From: Bradyrhizobium sp. | Lineage (GTDB): Bacteria; Pseudomonadota; Alphaproteobacteria; Rhizobiales; Beijerinckiaceae | Length of the DNA stretch: 64,000 nt | Direction of reading: 5' to 3' | NCBI GenBank assembly: GCA_004799435.1 | Contig: SSMV01000025.1 | Coordinates: 42,959 to 106,958, forward strand | Shown: positions 36,350 through 45,109 of the stretch, piece by piece | How positions within the stretch are numbered: position 1 is the first letter of the stretch | Layout: each line of letters starts with the position of its first letter | Position numbers and translations under genes: made by a program | The notes under the pieces: model-generated | The model's database searches: none | Told to the model about the DNA's origin: nothing | What the model saw: only the letters and a program-made list of their open reading frames with translations

Positions 36350-36429
36350 GCGCCTTCATAGAAGCGTCGCTTAGACCGGGCAATATGCCGTTCCGGCGAT
36401 TCGTGGCGCGCCTGCGCCTGGGGACCTCC

Positions 36430-37584
36430 ATGACGATTTCCGCCCTGGCGGCAGGCGCGGCGGGCGCTGGCGTCGCGATCCACCTGTTCAGCGCCACGCT
36501 TGCCGCCGTCCGCTGCCGGCGCAGCGGCGCTCCGCTCGCCGCCCCCGAGGGAGCGCCGCCCGTCGCCATCGTCCAGCCGCTCTGCGGCGTCGAGGCCTTT
36601 TCCCGGCAAACGCTGGCGTCGATTTTCGCGCTCGATTATCCCGATTATGAGATCGTCTTTTGCGTCGCCGACGCCGCCGACCCGATCGCGCCGCTGGCGC
36701 GCCGCGCCATGGCGGCCCATCCGCAGATCAAATCGCGCCTGCTCACCGGCGACGACCGGGTGAGCGCCAATCCCAAGCTCAACAATGTCGTCAAAGGCTG
36801 GAAGGCGACAGATCGCGACTGGGTGATCATCGCCGATTCCAATGTGCTGATGCCGCCCGATTACATTCAGCGCTTGCAGCGGCGCTGGCGGCCCAACACC
36901 GGCATCGTCTGCGCGCCGCCGATCGGCGCCCAGCCGGAAAGTTTCGCCGCCGAAGTTGAATGCGCTTTTCTCAATACCTATCAGGCGCGCTGGCAATTTT
37001 GCGCCGAGAGCCTCGGTTTCGGCTTTGCTCAAGGGAAAACGATGCTGTGGCGGCGCGCGGTGCTGGAAGCGGGCGGCGGCATCGAGGCGCTGGGCGCCGA
37101 GATCGCCGAAGACGCGGCTTCCACCAAGCTCGTTCACCACGCGGGCTTACGCGCCCATCTCGTCAATCAACCGTTTCAGCAGCCGCTCGGTTCGCGCTCG
37201 TGGCGCGATGTCTGGGCGCGGCAGGTGCGCTGGGCGAGGCTGAGGCGCGCGACCTTCGCGCTCTATTTCGCCCCCGAGCTGCTGACGACAAGCCTGGTCA
37301 CTTTGATCGCGGCGGGCTTCGGCGCCGAGGCGCTCGGTCTGTGGCCGCCGCTCGCGGTCGGTCTCGCCGCGGTTCTTTGGTATGGCGCGGAGGCCGGACT
37401 CGCCGCCGCGACCGGCTGGCCGCTGGCGCTGACTTCGCTTCCGGCCTGGATGCTGCGCGATCTGCTGATGCCGATCCTGTGGCTGGAGGGCTGGAACACC
37501 GAGCGCTTCGTCTGGCGCGGCAATGTGATGTCGGCCGACGAAGCTCTGGCGACCGACGGCGCCGGAACCGCCTCGGGGGGTTAG
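36430..37584 (+). CDS. Family 2/21 glycosyltransferase, glucosylceramide synthase-like
   Basis: 384 residues. An N-terminal membrane helix is followed by a GT-A catalytic domain with the D1-D2-D3-(Q/R)xxRW pattern: VFCVADAAD, IIADSNVLM, IAEDAASTK and RQVRWARLRR. Three C-terminal membrane segments hold it in the inner membrane. Related proteins make glycosyl-ceramides, glucosyl- or glucuronosyl-diacylglycerol, or modify hopanoids (HpnI). No hopanoid genes are adjacent. ATG 36385 would add 15 residues; 36430 is preferred because the membrane helix then starts at once. Confidence 0.85.
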   Translation: MTISALAAGAAGAGVAIHLFSATLAAVRCRRSGAPLAAPEGAPPVAIVQPLCGVEAFSRQTLASIFALDYPDYEIVFCVADAADPIAPLARRAMAAHPQIKSRLLTGDDRVSANPKLNNVVKGWKATDRDWVIIADSNVLMPPDYIQRLQRRWRPNTGIVCAPPIGAQPESFAAEVECAFLNTYQARWQFCAESLGFGFAQGKTMLWRRAVLEAGGGIEALGAEIAEDAASTKLVHHAGLRAHLVNQPFQQPLGSRSWRDVWARQVRWARLRRATFALYFAPELLTTSLVTLIAAGFGAEALGLWPPLAVGLAAVLWYGAEAGLAAATGWPLALTSLPAWMLRDLLMPILWLEGWNTERFVWRGNVMSADEALATDGAGTASGG

Positions 37585-37614
37585 CGCGGTCGGCTTGCCC
37601 GCCGTGCGGCGCGC

Positions 37615-38709
37615 TCAGCTTTCCGCCAGCGCCGGATAATCGGTGTAGCCCGCCGCTCCGCCGCCATAGAAAGTCTCGCGCATCGGCGTGGCGAGCGGGG
37701 CGTCGCGGCGCAGCCGCTCGACGAGATCGGGATTGGCGATGAAGGGGCGGCCGAAAGCGATGAGATCGGCGCGGCCCGAGGCGAGCGTCTCGATCGCCAG
37801 TTCGCGCGTATAGCCGTTATTGGCGATATAGGCGCCGCTGAAACGCTTGCGCAGCGCGCCGAAATCGAATGGCGCAAACGTGCGATCGCCGCCTGTCGCG
37901 CCCTCGACGATATGAATATAGCCGAGCTTGCGCAGCGAAAGCTGCGAGACGAGATGTCCGAAGATCGTCTCGGGCGCGGAATCCGCGACGTCATTAGACG
38001 GGCTGACCGGCGCCAGGCGAATGCCGACGCGCGACGCCGGCCAAACTTTCAGCACCGCGTCGACGGCTTCGAGCGCGAAGCGGGCGCGATTCTCGATCGA
38101 CCCGCCATAGGAATCCTCGCGCCGATTGGTTCCGTCGCGCAAAAACTGATCGATCAGATAGCCATTGGCCCCGTGCAGCTCCACCCCATCGAATCCGGCG
38201 CGCTTGGCGTTGGCGGCGGCGCGGCCGAAATCGGCGACGACCTCTGCGATCTCGGCGACGCTTATCGCGCGCGGTTCAGAGACTTCGGCAAACCCAGCTT
38301 CGATGAAGGTGCGGGTCTTGGCGCGGATCGCCGACGGGGCGACCGGCTGGCCGCCGTCGGGTTGCAGCGAAACATGGGAAATGCGGCCGACGTGCCAGAT
38401 CTGGGCGAAGATGCGCCCCCCCGCTGCGTGCACCGCGTCGGTCGCGCGCCGCCAGCCTGCGACCTGCGCCTCGCTATAGAGGCCCGGCGTCCAGATATAG
38501 CCCTGGCCCTGGCGGCTCACCTGCGTGCCTTCGGAAATGATGAGGCCGGCGCTGGCGCGCTGGCGATAATAGGTCGCGGCAAGTTCGCTCGCGACATCGG
38601 CGCCATGCTCGGCGCGATTGCGCGTCAGCGGCGCCATGACGATCCGGTTCGGCAATTCGAGATCGCCGAGGCGGAAAGGTTCAAAGAGAAGCTTGGCGTT
38701 CAAACTCAT
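37615..38709 (-). CDS. Old yellow enzyme-family NADH:flavin oxidoreductase (alkene reductase)
   Basis: 364 residues of an FMN TIM barrel. Typical landmarks are LFEPFRLGDLELPNRIVMAPLTRNRA, the IWHVGRISH flavin contact, FDGVELHGANGYLIDQFLRDGTNRR with the substrate-binding His-Asn pair, and the phosphate-binding FGRPFIANPDL. NemA-like members reduce activated alkenes, nitrate esters or quinones. It is 26 nt downstream of the WD40 gene on the same strand, so it may belong to the COG0523-WD40 transcript, though a functional link is not obvious. Confidence 0.93.
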   Translation of the reverse strand: MSLNAKLLFEPFRLGDLELPNRIVMAPLTRNRAEHGADVASELAATYYRQRASAGLIISEGTQVSRQGQGYIWTPGLYSEAQVAGWRRATDAVHAAGGRIFAQIWHVGRISHVSLQPDGGQPVAPSAIRAKTRTFIEAGFAEVSEPRAISVAEIAEVVADFGRAAANAKRAGFDGVELHGANGYLIDQFLRDGTNRREDSYGGSIENRARFALEAVDAVLKVWPASRVGIRLAPVSPSNDVADSAPETIFGHLVSQLSLRKLGYIHIVEGATGGDRTFAPFDFGALRKRFSGAYIANNGYTRELAIETLASGRADLIAFGRPFIANPDLVERLRRDAPLATPMRETFYGGGAAGYTDYPALAES

Positions 38710-38735
38710 GTCGGGATCCTGGGTTTAGACGAATT

Positions 38736-39731
38736 TCAGGCCGGCAGCGTCAGGAGCGCCGCCGCGCCGCTGTCGAGACCGACGATCAGCCGCGCGCCGG
38801 TCGAATCCCAGGCGAGCGCGGTGACCGCGCCGTCGCCGGGCTGACGCACGAGAATTTCGGCGGCGTCGACGAGCCGACAAAGCAGCGCCATGCCATCCGA
38901 ATAACCGATCGCGACGACCAGCGCGCGCGGATGAAAGGCGACCTGCGTGACGCGCGCCGAGCGCACGCCGCATTCGCGCGGGCCCTTGCCCATCGGCCCG
39001 TCCTTATCCTTGAACGGCCAGACGATGCAGGCGTCGGCGCCCGAGGTCGCCAGCCAATGTCCGTCATGCGACCACGCAAGCGCGCGCGTCTTGCCCGGAT
39101 AGCCGGTCATGCGCATGTTGCGCGAATCGGCGACCCGCCAGCCATGCAGCGCGTTCTCCTGCATCGAGGTGACGACGAAGCGCCCGTCGGGCGAAGCGGT
39201 GACGTCGAGATGCGAGCCCTTCCATTCGAGCGCGGTCGGCTCGGCGGCCGCATTGGGAAACCAGAGCGAAGCGCCATTGTAATGGGCGAGCGCCAGCCGA
39301 TAGCCCTTGGGCAGGAAGGCCAGTCCGCGAACGGTGCTGGGCGCGACGAAGCTTTTCACCGCGCCTGTCGCGTCCCGCGCATGGGCTTGCCTGCCGGCTG
39401 ACCAGGCGACCGCACCGCCGCGCGCGGCAAGCGCGTCGATCCAGCGCCCCTTTTCGTCGGCGATCGTGACGACGCGTCCGTCGGCGGAGATCTGCGCGAC
39501 GCGTCCGTCGTCGCCCCCGGTCAGCAACGCGCCGCCGTCACGCGCCACCGTCAGGATGGCGCCTTCCGGATGCGCGGCGACGCGCTTCTGGCCGCCGGCT
39601 TCGCCGATCCGCACTTCGCCATTCGCCAGCGCCAGCGCCGGCTCGTCGCCAAGAAACGCGGCGCCGACAACATGCTCGCCGGCGTCGAGCGGCCGCAAGT
39701 GGGCGGTGAGCGAGGCCGTCGGCTCGGTCAT
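38736..39731 (-). CDS. WD40-repeat beta-propeller protein beside a COG0523 GTPase
   Basis: 331 residues, no signal peptide, with repeated blade patterns such as LTVARDGGALLTGGDDGRVAQ, VTASPDGRFVVTSMQENALHGW, ALAWSHDGHWLATSGADACIVW and ALAWDSTGARLIVGLDSGAA. About seven blades fit. It starts 26 nt after the COG0523 gene. This pairing is one I recall from other Rhizobiales and suggests the propeller is a partner or scaffold for the metal-delivery GTPase. Function is otherwise unknown. Confidence 0.85.
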   Translation of the reverse strand: MTEPTASLTAHLRPLDAGEHVVGAAFLGDEPALALANGEVRIGEAGGQKRVAAHPEGAILTVARDGGALLTGGDDGRVAQISADGRVVTIADEKGRWIDALAARGGAVAWSAGRQAHARDATGAVKSFVAPSTVRGLAFLPKGYRLALAHYNGASLWFPNAAAEPTALEWKGSHLDVTASPDGRFVVTSMQENALHGWRVADSRNMRMTGYPGKTRALAWSHDGHWLATSGADACIVWPFKDKDGPMGKGPRECGVRSARVTQVAFHPRALVVAIGYSDGMALLCRLVDAAEILVRQPGDGAVTALAWDSTGARLIVGLDSGAAALLTLPA

Positions 39732-39757
39732 CTCGTGGGGATCCGCGGGTTAGCGCG

Positions 39758-40801
39758 TCAGGCGGCGCAGGCGAGGAGACCCGCGCGAATCGTCGCCTCG
39801 TCGAGATTGCGGCCGATGAAGACCACTTTCGACTCGCGCGTCTCGCCTGCCTTCCATTCGCGTTGCGGCTCGCCGTCCAGCATCATGTGGACGCCCTGAA
39901 ACACAAAGCGCTTGGGATCGCCCTTGAAAGCGACAATGCCCTTGCAACGCAGGATGTCGGGGCCGCGCTCCTGGGTGAGCCGGCTGATCCAGGGCATGAA
40001 TTTGTCGGGATCGAGGTCGCCCGCAAGACGCGCCGAAATCGATTGCATGTCTTCGTCGTGATAGTGCTTGAGGCCGTGGCTGTGACCATGGTCATGATCG
40101 TGATGGTGATGATCGTGGTCATGATCATGATCGTCGATTTCGAGAAACGCCGGCTCGATTTCGAGGATGCGGTCGAGATCGAAAGCGCGCCGCTCGAGCA
40201 CTTCGGCGATCGCGACGTCGCAGCGTTCGGCGCGATGGAGCGTGGCGTAAGGATTGATGCCGCGGATGCGCGCTTCGACCTCGCGCAGCTCGGCCGCGCT
40301 CACCAGATCGGTCTTGTTGAGAATGACCACGTCGGCGAAGGCGATCTGGTTCTTGGCCTCGGGCGCGTCGCGCAGGCGCTGGCTCAGCCACTTGGCGTCG
40401 GCGACCGTCACCACCGCGTCGAGCCGCGCCGCCTCGCGTACGTCTTCGTCGACGAAGAAGGTCTGAGCGACCGGCGCCGGATCGGCGAGGCCAGTCGTCT
40501 CCACAATAATGCCGTCGAACTTGCCCTTGCGCTTCATCAGTCCTTCGATGATGCGGATCAGATCGCCGCGCACGGTGCAGCAGATGCAGCCGTTGTTCAT
40601 CTCGAAGACTTCCTCGTCGGCGCCGACGACGAGCTCGTTGTCGATGCCGATCTCGCCGAATTCATTGACGATCACGGCATATTTCCGCCCGTGGGGCTCG
40701 GACAGGATGCGGTTGAGCAGCGTCGTCTTGCCGGCCCCGAGATAGCCGGTCAGCACGGTGACGGGGATTTTTTCGTTGCTCGCGTCGGTCGTGGCGGTCA
40801 A
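39758..40801 (-). CDS. COG0523 (CobW/ZnuG-like) GTP-dependent metal chaperone
   Basis: 347 residues. The P-loop GYLGAGKTTLLN, the metal site GCICCTVRGDL (CxCC) and NKTD of the G domain are all present. A His/Asp-rich stretch at about 205-230 (DHDHDHDHHHHDHDHGHSHG) is a metal-binding loop of the Zn-delivering subgroup, before the CobW C-terminal domain. The TTG start at 40801 follows GGAG; the frame runs upstream without homology. It likely hands zinc to client enzymes under shortage. I found no convincing Zur box upstream. Confidence 0.92.
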   Translation of the reverse strand: MTATTDASNEKIPVTVLTGYLGAGKTTLLNRILSEPHGRKYAVIVNEFGEIGIDNELVVGADEEVFEMNNGCICCTVRGDLIRIIEGLMKRKGKFDGIIVETTGLADPAPVAQTFFVDEDVREAARLDAVVTVADAKWLSQRLRDAPEAKNQIAFADVVILNKTDLVSAAELREVEARIRGINPYATLHRAERCDVAIAEVLERRAFDLDRILEIEPAFLEIDDHDHDHDHHHHDHDHGHSHGLKHYHDEDMQSISARLAGDLDPDKFMPWISRLTQERGPDILRCKGIVAFKGDPKRFVFQGVHMMLDGEPQREWKAGETRESKVVFIGRNLDEATIRAGLLACAA

Positions 40802-40919
40802 GCGCGTGGCTCCGTGCGGATGGTGGAAGAGCTGAGCAGAGATATAGGTTGGGGCGGCGTATATGGGTAGGGGCGGGGAAAGGCGAAATCGCCTGCCGGA
40901 CCAGCAGAGTTTGGGCGAA

Positions 40920-41837
40920 TTAAAGCCCCTCAAGCCGCTCCAGCAGCGCGATCTGGCCGAGCGTCGCACAATTCTCCGGCGCCGGGGTCAATTTAATGCC
41001 CAGCGTGTCGCCAGCCGCGCGGTAGCGGGCGCTGAGCGCCGCCGAGCCGATGATCGTCGCGGCAGTCTCGCCGCCGACGCCGGCGAGGATTTCCGCGCCG
41101 ATCAGCAGGCCCGACAGAAAATCGGCGAGCCCGTCCTGCGGCAGGGCGTCGAAAAGGCCGAGCGTGCGTGTCTTGAAAATGGCGTTCAGCAGGTCGCCCG
41201 GCCGCTCGAGCTTGCTCGCGGCGGCAAGCCCGCGCGTAAAGCCGACGCCGCTGCGCGCCGGACCTCCGCCTGGCGCCATGAGCCGGCCGAGCACGGTGTG
41301 GTCCTTTAAGGCGGCGAAGACCTCGCCGGTCATGAAAGTGGCAAAACCGACGATGCGGCCCGCTTCGACCCGCACCCATTTGGAGTGAGAGCCGGGCAGG
41401 ACGAAAAGGCCCCCCTGGCGGCGGGTCGCGGCGAGCGCGCCGAGAATCTGCGTCTCCTCGCCGCGCATGACGTCGGGGCCGCCGGGCGCTTCGGGCGCGC
41501 TCACGCCGGGAACGATGAAGATACGGCCGAGCGACGGTTCGAGCGCGAGGACCTTCGCCGCGATGTCGTCGGCGCCGGCCGGGCAGGGCACATAGGGCGC
41601 TTCGAACCAGCCTTGCCGCGCGCCAGCCATGCCGCTGATCATGATCGGCAGGCCCGGAAACCGGGCTAGCCAGCCGCCGATCTTGCCGGCGAGAAAACGC
41701 TCGTGGGCGCCGGCTGGAAGACCAAGCGCGCCCTGATCCGTCTCGACCGCTTCGATCACGGCGCCGTCGGAGGCCGCGAGCAGAGCGCGAAACGAACTCG
41801 TTCCCCAATCGACGCTGACGAGAACGGGCGACGGCAA
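40920..41837 (-). CDS. dgoK: 2-dehydro-3-deoxygalactonokinase
   Basis: 305 residues of the DgoK family, which phosphorylates 2-keto-3-deoxygalactonate for aldol cleavage. Landmarks are VSVDWGTSSFRALL at the ATP site, GMAGARQGWFEAPYVPCPAG, MRGEETQILGAL and LPGSHSKWVRVE. The start is TTG at 41837 after GGAGG. The partner aldolase (dgoA) and dehydratase (dgoD) are not adjacent; a sugar-acid MFS carrier and gntK lie 28 kb away in the window. Isolation makes the true substrate less certain. Confidence 0.9.
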   Translation of the reverse strand: MPSPVLVSVDWGTSSFRALLAASDGAVIEAVETDQGALGLPAGAHERFLAGKIGGWLARFPGLPIMISGMAGARQGWFEAPYVPCPAGADDIAAKVLALEPSLGRIFIVPGVSAPEAPGGPDVMRGEETQILGALAATRRQGGLFVLPGSHSKWVRVEAGRIVGFATFMTGEVFAALKDHTVLGRLMAPGGGPARSGVGFTRGLAAASKLERPGDLLNAIFKTRTLGLFDALPQDGLADFLSGLLIGAEILAGVGGETAATIIGSAALSARYRAAGDTLGIKLTPAPENCATLGQIALLERLEGL

Positions 41838-41909
41838 AGAAGCCTCCGGGGCGAAGCGACGAACAAAGACCGCCGAAGCGATGTAAGCCTTGTTAAAGCT
41901 TGGGCTGCG

Positions 41910-42539
41910 CTAAGGCTCGGGGCTGCGCGCGGCGGATTTTCTCTCGGCGATTTTCTTTTCCCGCCTGAACTGGAAGGCGCGCCGCTGCTTCGTGATCTCG
42001 TACAGCACGATGCCGGAGCAGGTCCCCAGATTGAGGCTCTCAATAATTCCGAACATCGGGACGTTGATGCAGAACGCGCTTCTTTCGACGGCGGATTGGC
42101 TGATCCCGGCCCCTTCGGTTCCAAACCAGACCGCGAGCTTTTTATACGGCGTGTAGTCGTGTTCGTGAAGCACCACGTTCTTGCGCCCCTTCAGATGCGG
42201 CGAGGTGACAGCCGAAACAAAGCCGTTCTTCTCCAGGTGGTCGAGACATGCGTTCGTGTCCTCGAAGGTCTTCACGAAGCTCCACTTTATGGCCGAAGCG
42301 GATATGGCGCCGAGCTTCCGCTTCGCACGCATGTCTTGCCGGTCGTCCGGCAACAGCTTTCGATTTGTGACGACATAGGCCTTCTCGACGCCGAGCGCGT
42401 TTACGTTGCGAATGATGACGCCGACATTCCCCAGATCGCTGGGGTTCTCGATAACCGCGATCAGGTTTTTGCACCGAAAGTCTTTGATCCTGTCGGCCCG
42501 CGCCCGGACGGTCGGTTTCGATTTTCGCTGGTCGTCCAT
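41910..42539 (-). CDS. SpoU/TrmH-family RNA 2'-O-methyltransferase
   Basis: 209 residues of a short SPOUT protein without the usual N-terminal substrate domain. Motifs are NPSDLGNVGVIIRNVNALGV, WFGTEGAGISQSAVE and IIESLNLGTCSGIVLYEI, matching TrmH-type enzymes that act on tRNA. The C-terminal tail is Lys/Arg-rich. The gene looks somewhat richer in A/T at third positions than its neighbours, which may mean later arrival. It is separate from the longer RlmB-type gene at 3.8 kb. The ribosome site (GGGATCGC) is weak. Confidence 0.87.
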   Translation of the reverse strand: MDDQRKSKPTVRARADRIKDFRCKNLIAVIENPSDLGNVGVIIRNVNALGVEKAYVVTNRKLLPDDRQDMRAKRKLGAISASAIKWSFVKTFEDTNACLDHLEKNGFVSAVTSPHLKGRKNVVLHEHDYTPYKKLAVWFGTEGAGISQSAVERSAFCINVPMFGIIESLNLGTCSGIVLYEITKQRRAFQFRREKKIAERKSAARSPEP

Positions 42540-42611
42540 GAGCGATCCCGGGCGCTGCGCCAAAATTGAAAGATCAAACGGCCGCCGTGACCGCCGGCCG
42601 CCGACGGGGTG

Positions 42612-42687
42612 TGGTGGGCCGGGCAGGACTCGAACCTGCAACCAGACCGTTATGAGCGGCCGGCTCTAACCATTGAGCTACCGGCCC
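42612..42687 (-). tRNA. tRNA with CAT anticodon, probably tRNA-Ile2 (lysidine-modified)
   Basis: A 76-nt cloverleaf including encoded CCA. The acceptor arms GGGCCGG/CCGGCCC pair fully, the D arm is GCTC/GAGC, the anticodon loop CTCATAA sits on GGCCG/CGGTC (with a mismatch at one end), and the T arm is GCAGG/CCTGC around TTCGAGT. The short D loop and the TGGTT variable region resemble bacterial tRNA-Ile(CAT), whose C34 TilS converts to lysidine, more than elongator tRNA-Met. The identity is inferred. Confidence 0.9.
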
Positions 42688-42706
42688 TGTCAGGGCGACG
42701 GGGCAG

Positions 42707-42735
42707 GATTAACCTCATTCCCACGATGGAGGCAA
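42707..42735 (-). promoter_or_regulatory. Probable promoter of the CAT tRNA
   Basis: On the minus strand TTGCCT (42735-42730), a 17-base spacer and TTAATC (42712-42707) lie about 20 nt before the tRNA. The -10 is only a partial match. Confidence 0.45.
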
Positions 42736-42852
42736 TCAGCGGCGGGGCGAGGCCGCCGCAACTTCGCCATTGATTTCGTTTCACTGGCGCCGGCGCTATG
42801 CTAGGCGATCCTCGGCGCATTGGCTCGGCGCCGCCTCGGACGTTAGGAGACC

Positions 42853-43587
42853 ATGTCGGCCCCCGCAACCAGAGCGGATTGGGCGGCCCCGCGGCGCGGC
42901 TTCAGGCGCGACGCGCCCTCGCCCCCCAGCCAGGACGACCGCCGCCGGCGGGCTTTCGTCGCGGCGGCGCGCCATTCACGGCTGGTCCGCATATTGCGAT
43001 TCGTCGCGCCGACGGCGGCGCTCGTCGCCATCGCCGCGATGATCCTCTTTGCCCTGTTCAATCCGTTTCGCCGCCAGGTCGGCGATCTGAGCGTCGGCGA
43101 ACTCAGCGTCGACGGCACGAAAATCGTCATGAACCATCCCCGCCTGACCGGCGCCCGGCGCGACGGGCAAGGCTATGTCGTCAACGCCGCCAAGGCGATC
43201 CAGGACATTACGCATCCCGCCACCGTCGAGCTCATAGAGATCGACGGCGATGTCGCGATGGCCGACAATAGCCGCCTGCGCATTACGGCCGCGACCGGCG
43301 TCTATGACAGCGTGCGCCAATTGCTGACGCTGTCGAAAAATGTGCATCTGCGCAGCCCGAATTACGACGTGACGCTGTCAAGCGCCGATGTCGATTTCAA
43401 AGGCGGCCTCTACAACACCAACGAGCCGGTGTCGGTCGTCACTGACAATGGCGCGACGATCCGCGCCGATTCGGCTTCGGCGCGCGACAATGGCGGCGAG
43501 CTGACCTTTATCGGCCATGTTCATTCCACTTTCGCCGGCGATGCGGACGCGCCCTCGCTCAGCGACTTGAAAGGCCCAGCCAAATGA
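42853..43587 (+). CDS. lptC: LPS export protein LptC
   Basis: 244 residues. A basic cytoplasmic start (about 1-45) and one membrane helix (about 49-70) anchor a periplasmic beta-jellyroll that receives LPS from LptB2FG and passes it to LptA. The repeat-like strands VGELSVDGTKIVMNHPRLTG, IEIDGDVAMADN and LSSADVDFKGGLYNTN are typical. TAGGAGACC precedes the ATG. It overlaps lptA by four bases (ATGA), so the two are translationally coupled. Confidence 0.92.
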   Translation: MSAPATRADWAAPRRGFRRDAPSPPSQDDRRRRAFVAAARHSRLVRILRFVAPTAALVAIAAMILFALFNPFRRQVGDLSVGELSVDGTKIVMNHPRLTGARRDGQGYVVNAAKAIQDITHPATVELIEIDGDVAMADNSRLRITAATGVYDSVRQLLTLSKNVHLRSPNYDVTLSSADVDFKGGLYNTNEPVSVVTDNGATIRADSASARDNGGELTFIGHVHSTFAGDADAPSLSDLKGPAK

Positions 43588-44204
43588 CCGCCCGCTGTCG
43601 AAGCGTTCTCGCCCTCGCTTTGGCCCTCCTGGCGGCAGGGCCGGCCGTCGCCGCGACCAAGGACCTGGGCACGCCGCTCTTGCCCGGCGCGGGTTCGAAA
43701 CAGCCGGTTTCTGTCGAGGCTGACAAGCTCGTCTATTTCGACAAGGAGCAGAAGGCCGTCTATTCCGGCAATGTCGTCGTCATCCAGGGCGACACCAAAA
43801 TGACCTGCTCGATGATGACGATCTTCATGGAAAAAGGCGCGACGGCCGCAGACGCGTCCCAGCCGGCGCCCGCCGCCACGCCCGCCGCGACTCCGGCTTC
43901 GGGCGCGGCGCCCAGCGCCTCCTCGAGCCACGTCAGACATCTCGACGCCGCCGGGCCGGTGACCGTCATATCCAAGACCCAGGTCGCGACGGCCGATCGC
44001 GGCGCCTATGACAAGGCGCAAAACAAGGTCTGGCTGATCGGCAATGTGACGCTGAGCGATGGCGGCAATGTCACCAAGGGCGACAAGCTCACCTATGATC
44101 TGACAACCGGCCAGGCGACGATCGACACCGGCGCCGCCGGACGGGTGAAAGGCCTGTTCGTTCCCGGTTCAAGCCCCGATGACAAAAACGCGACGCCGAA
44201 GTAG
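43584..44204 (+). CDS. lptA: LPS transport periplasmic protein LptA
   Basis: 206 residues. A signal peptide (about 1-23, PAVAA) precedes the OstA/LptA jellyroll: VSVEADKLVYFDKEQKAVYSGNVVVIQGDTKMTC, then an Ala/Pro-rich insert (about 90-115) and VWLIGNVTLSDGGNVTKGDKLTYDL. LptA oligomers bridge the periplasm. The Ala/Pro-rich insert between two strands is longer than usual. Middle gene of the lptC-lptA-lptB block. Confidence 0.93.
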   Translation: MTARCRSVLALALALLAAGPAVAATKDLGTPLLPGAGSKQPVSVEADKLVYFDKEQKAVYSGNVVVIQGDTKMTCSMMTIFMEKGATAADASQPAPAATPAATPASGAAPSASSSHVRHLDAAGPVTVISKTQVATADRGAYDKAQNKVWLIGNVTLSDGGNVTKGDKLTYDLTTGQATIDTGAAGRVKGLFVPGSSPDDKNATPK

Positions 44205-44271
44205 ACATGGCGCCACCGTTTCCGCTTCGGACGCTCGCCACGGGCGGCCGCCGCGCTTGGATCGCTGAGAC

Positions 44272-45078
44272 TTGAGCGAAGCTCCCTCGGTATTGAGACG
44301 CGCGCGACCCCGCGTCGCCGCCGCGCCGGCCGTCGAGGCGGAAGCCGCGCCGGGCGACGGCTATCTCGCGGTCCATAACCTCGGCAAGAGCTACGGCGCC
44401 CGGGCGGTCGTGCAGGACGTGACCCTCTATGTGCGGCGCGGCGAGGCGGTCGGCCTGCTCGGCCCCAACGGCGCCGGCAAAACGACGGTCTTCTACATGA
44501 TCACCGGGCTGGTCAGGCCCGACAAGGGCGTGATCGAGCTCGACGGCTTTCCGGTCACCGGCCTGCCGATGTATCAGCGCGCCAGGCTCGGCATCGGCTA
44601 TCTGCCTCAGGAGGCCTCGATCTTTCGCGGCCTCAATGTCGAAGACAATATTCGCGCGGTGCTGGAAGTCACCGAGCCGGATCGCAAGGCGCGCGAGGCG
44701 ATGCTCGATTCCTTGCTCGAAGAGTTCGACATCGCGCGGTTGCGCAAGGCGCCCTCGATCGCGCTGTCGGGCGGCGAGCGGCGACGTTGCGAAATCGCCC
44801 GCGCGCTTGCCGGCAAGCCCTCGTTCATGCTGCTCGACGAGCCCTTCGCCGGCATCGATCCGATCGCGGTTGGCGATATTCAGGATCTGGTGCGCCATCT
44901 CAAGGGTCGCGGCATCGGCGTGCTGATCACCGATCACAATGTTCGCGAGACGCTCGGTCTGATCGACCGCGCCTATATCATCCACAGCGGTCACGTCCTG
45001 ACCGAAGGGCCGCCGGACGAGATCGTCAACCATCCCGACGTGCGCCGTTATTATCTGGGCGAAGATTTTCGGATGTGA
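44272..45078 (+). CDS. lptB: LPS export ABC transporter ATPase LptB
   Basis: 268 residues. The cytoplasmic ATPase drives LPS extraction with LptFG. Walker A is GLLGPNGAGKTT, the Q-loop lies in YLPQEASIFRGL, the ABC signature is LSGGERRRCEIA, Walker B is FMLLDEPFAGIDPIA and the switch His is in LITDHNVRETL. A 28-residue Ala/Arg-rich extension precedes the core. The start is TTG at 44272 with a poor ribosome site. In many alphaproteobacteria rpoN, hpf and ptsN follow; here a convergent ptsH operon does. Confidence 0.95.
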   Translation: MSEAPSVLRRARPRVAAAPAVEAEAAPGDGYLAVHNLGKSYGARAVVQDVTLYVRRGEAVGLLGPNGAGKTTVFYMITGLVRPDKGVIELDGFPVTGLPMYQRARLGIGYLPQEASIFRGLNVEDNIRAVLEVTEPDRKAREAMLDSLLEEFDIARLRKAPSIALSGGERRRCEIARALAGKPSFMLLDEPFAGIDPIAVGDIQDLVRHLKGRGIGVLITDHNVRETLGLIDRAYIIHSGHVLTEGPPDEIVNHPDVRRYYLGEDFRM

Positions 45079-45109
45079 GGGGGTCGTCCGGAGGACGGCG
45101 ATGCGCTCT

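Noticed and set aside
40070-40140. CAT/ATG-rich repeats near 40.1 kb as a regulatory repeat
   Set aside because: They encode the His/Asp-rich metal loop of the COG0523 GTPase.
40802-40919. A Zur box upstream of the COG0523 gene
   Set aside because: I looked for a TGATAACGTTATCA-like palindrome and found none in the gap.
42612-42687. Assigning the CAT tRNA as elongator or initiator tRNA-Met
   Set aside because: The D loop and variable region resemble tRNA-Ile2, and the acceptor end is fully paired, which excludes an initiator; elongator Met remains a minor alternative.
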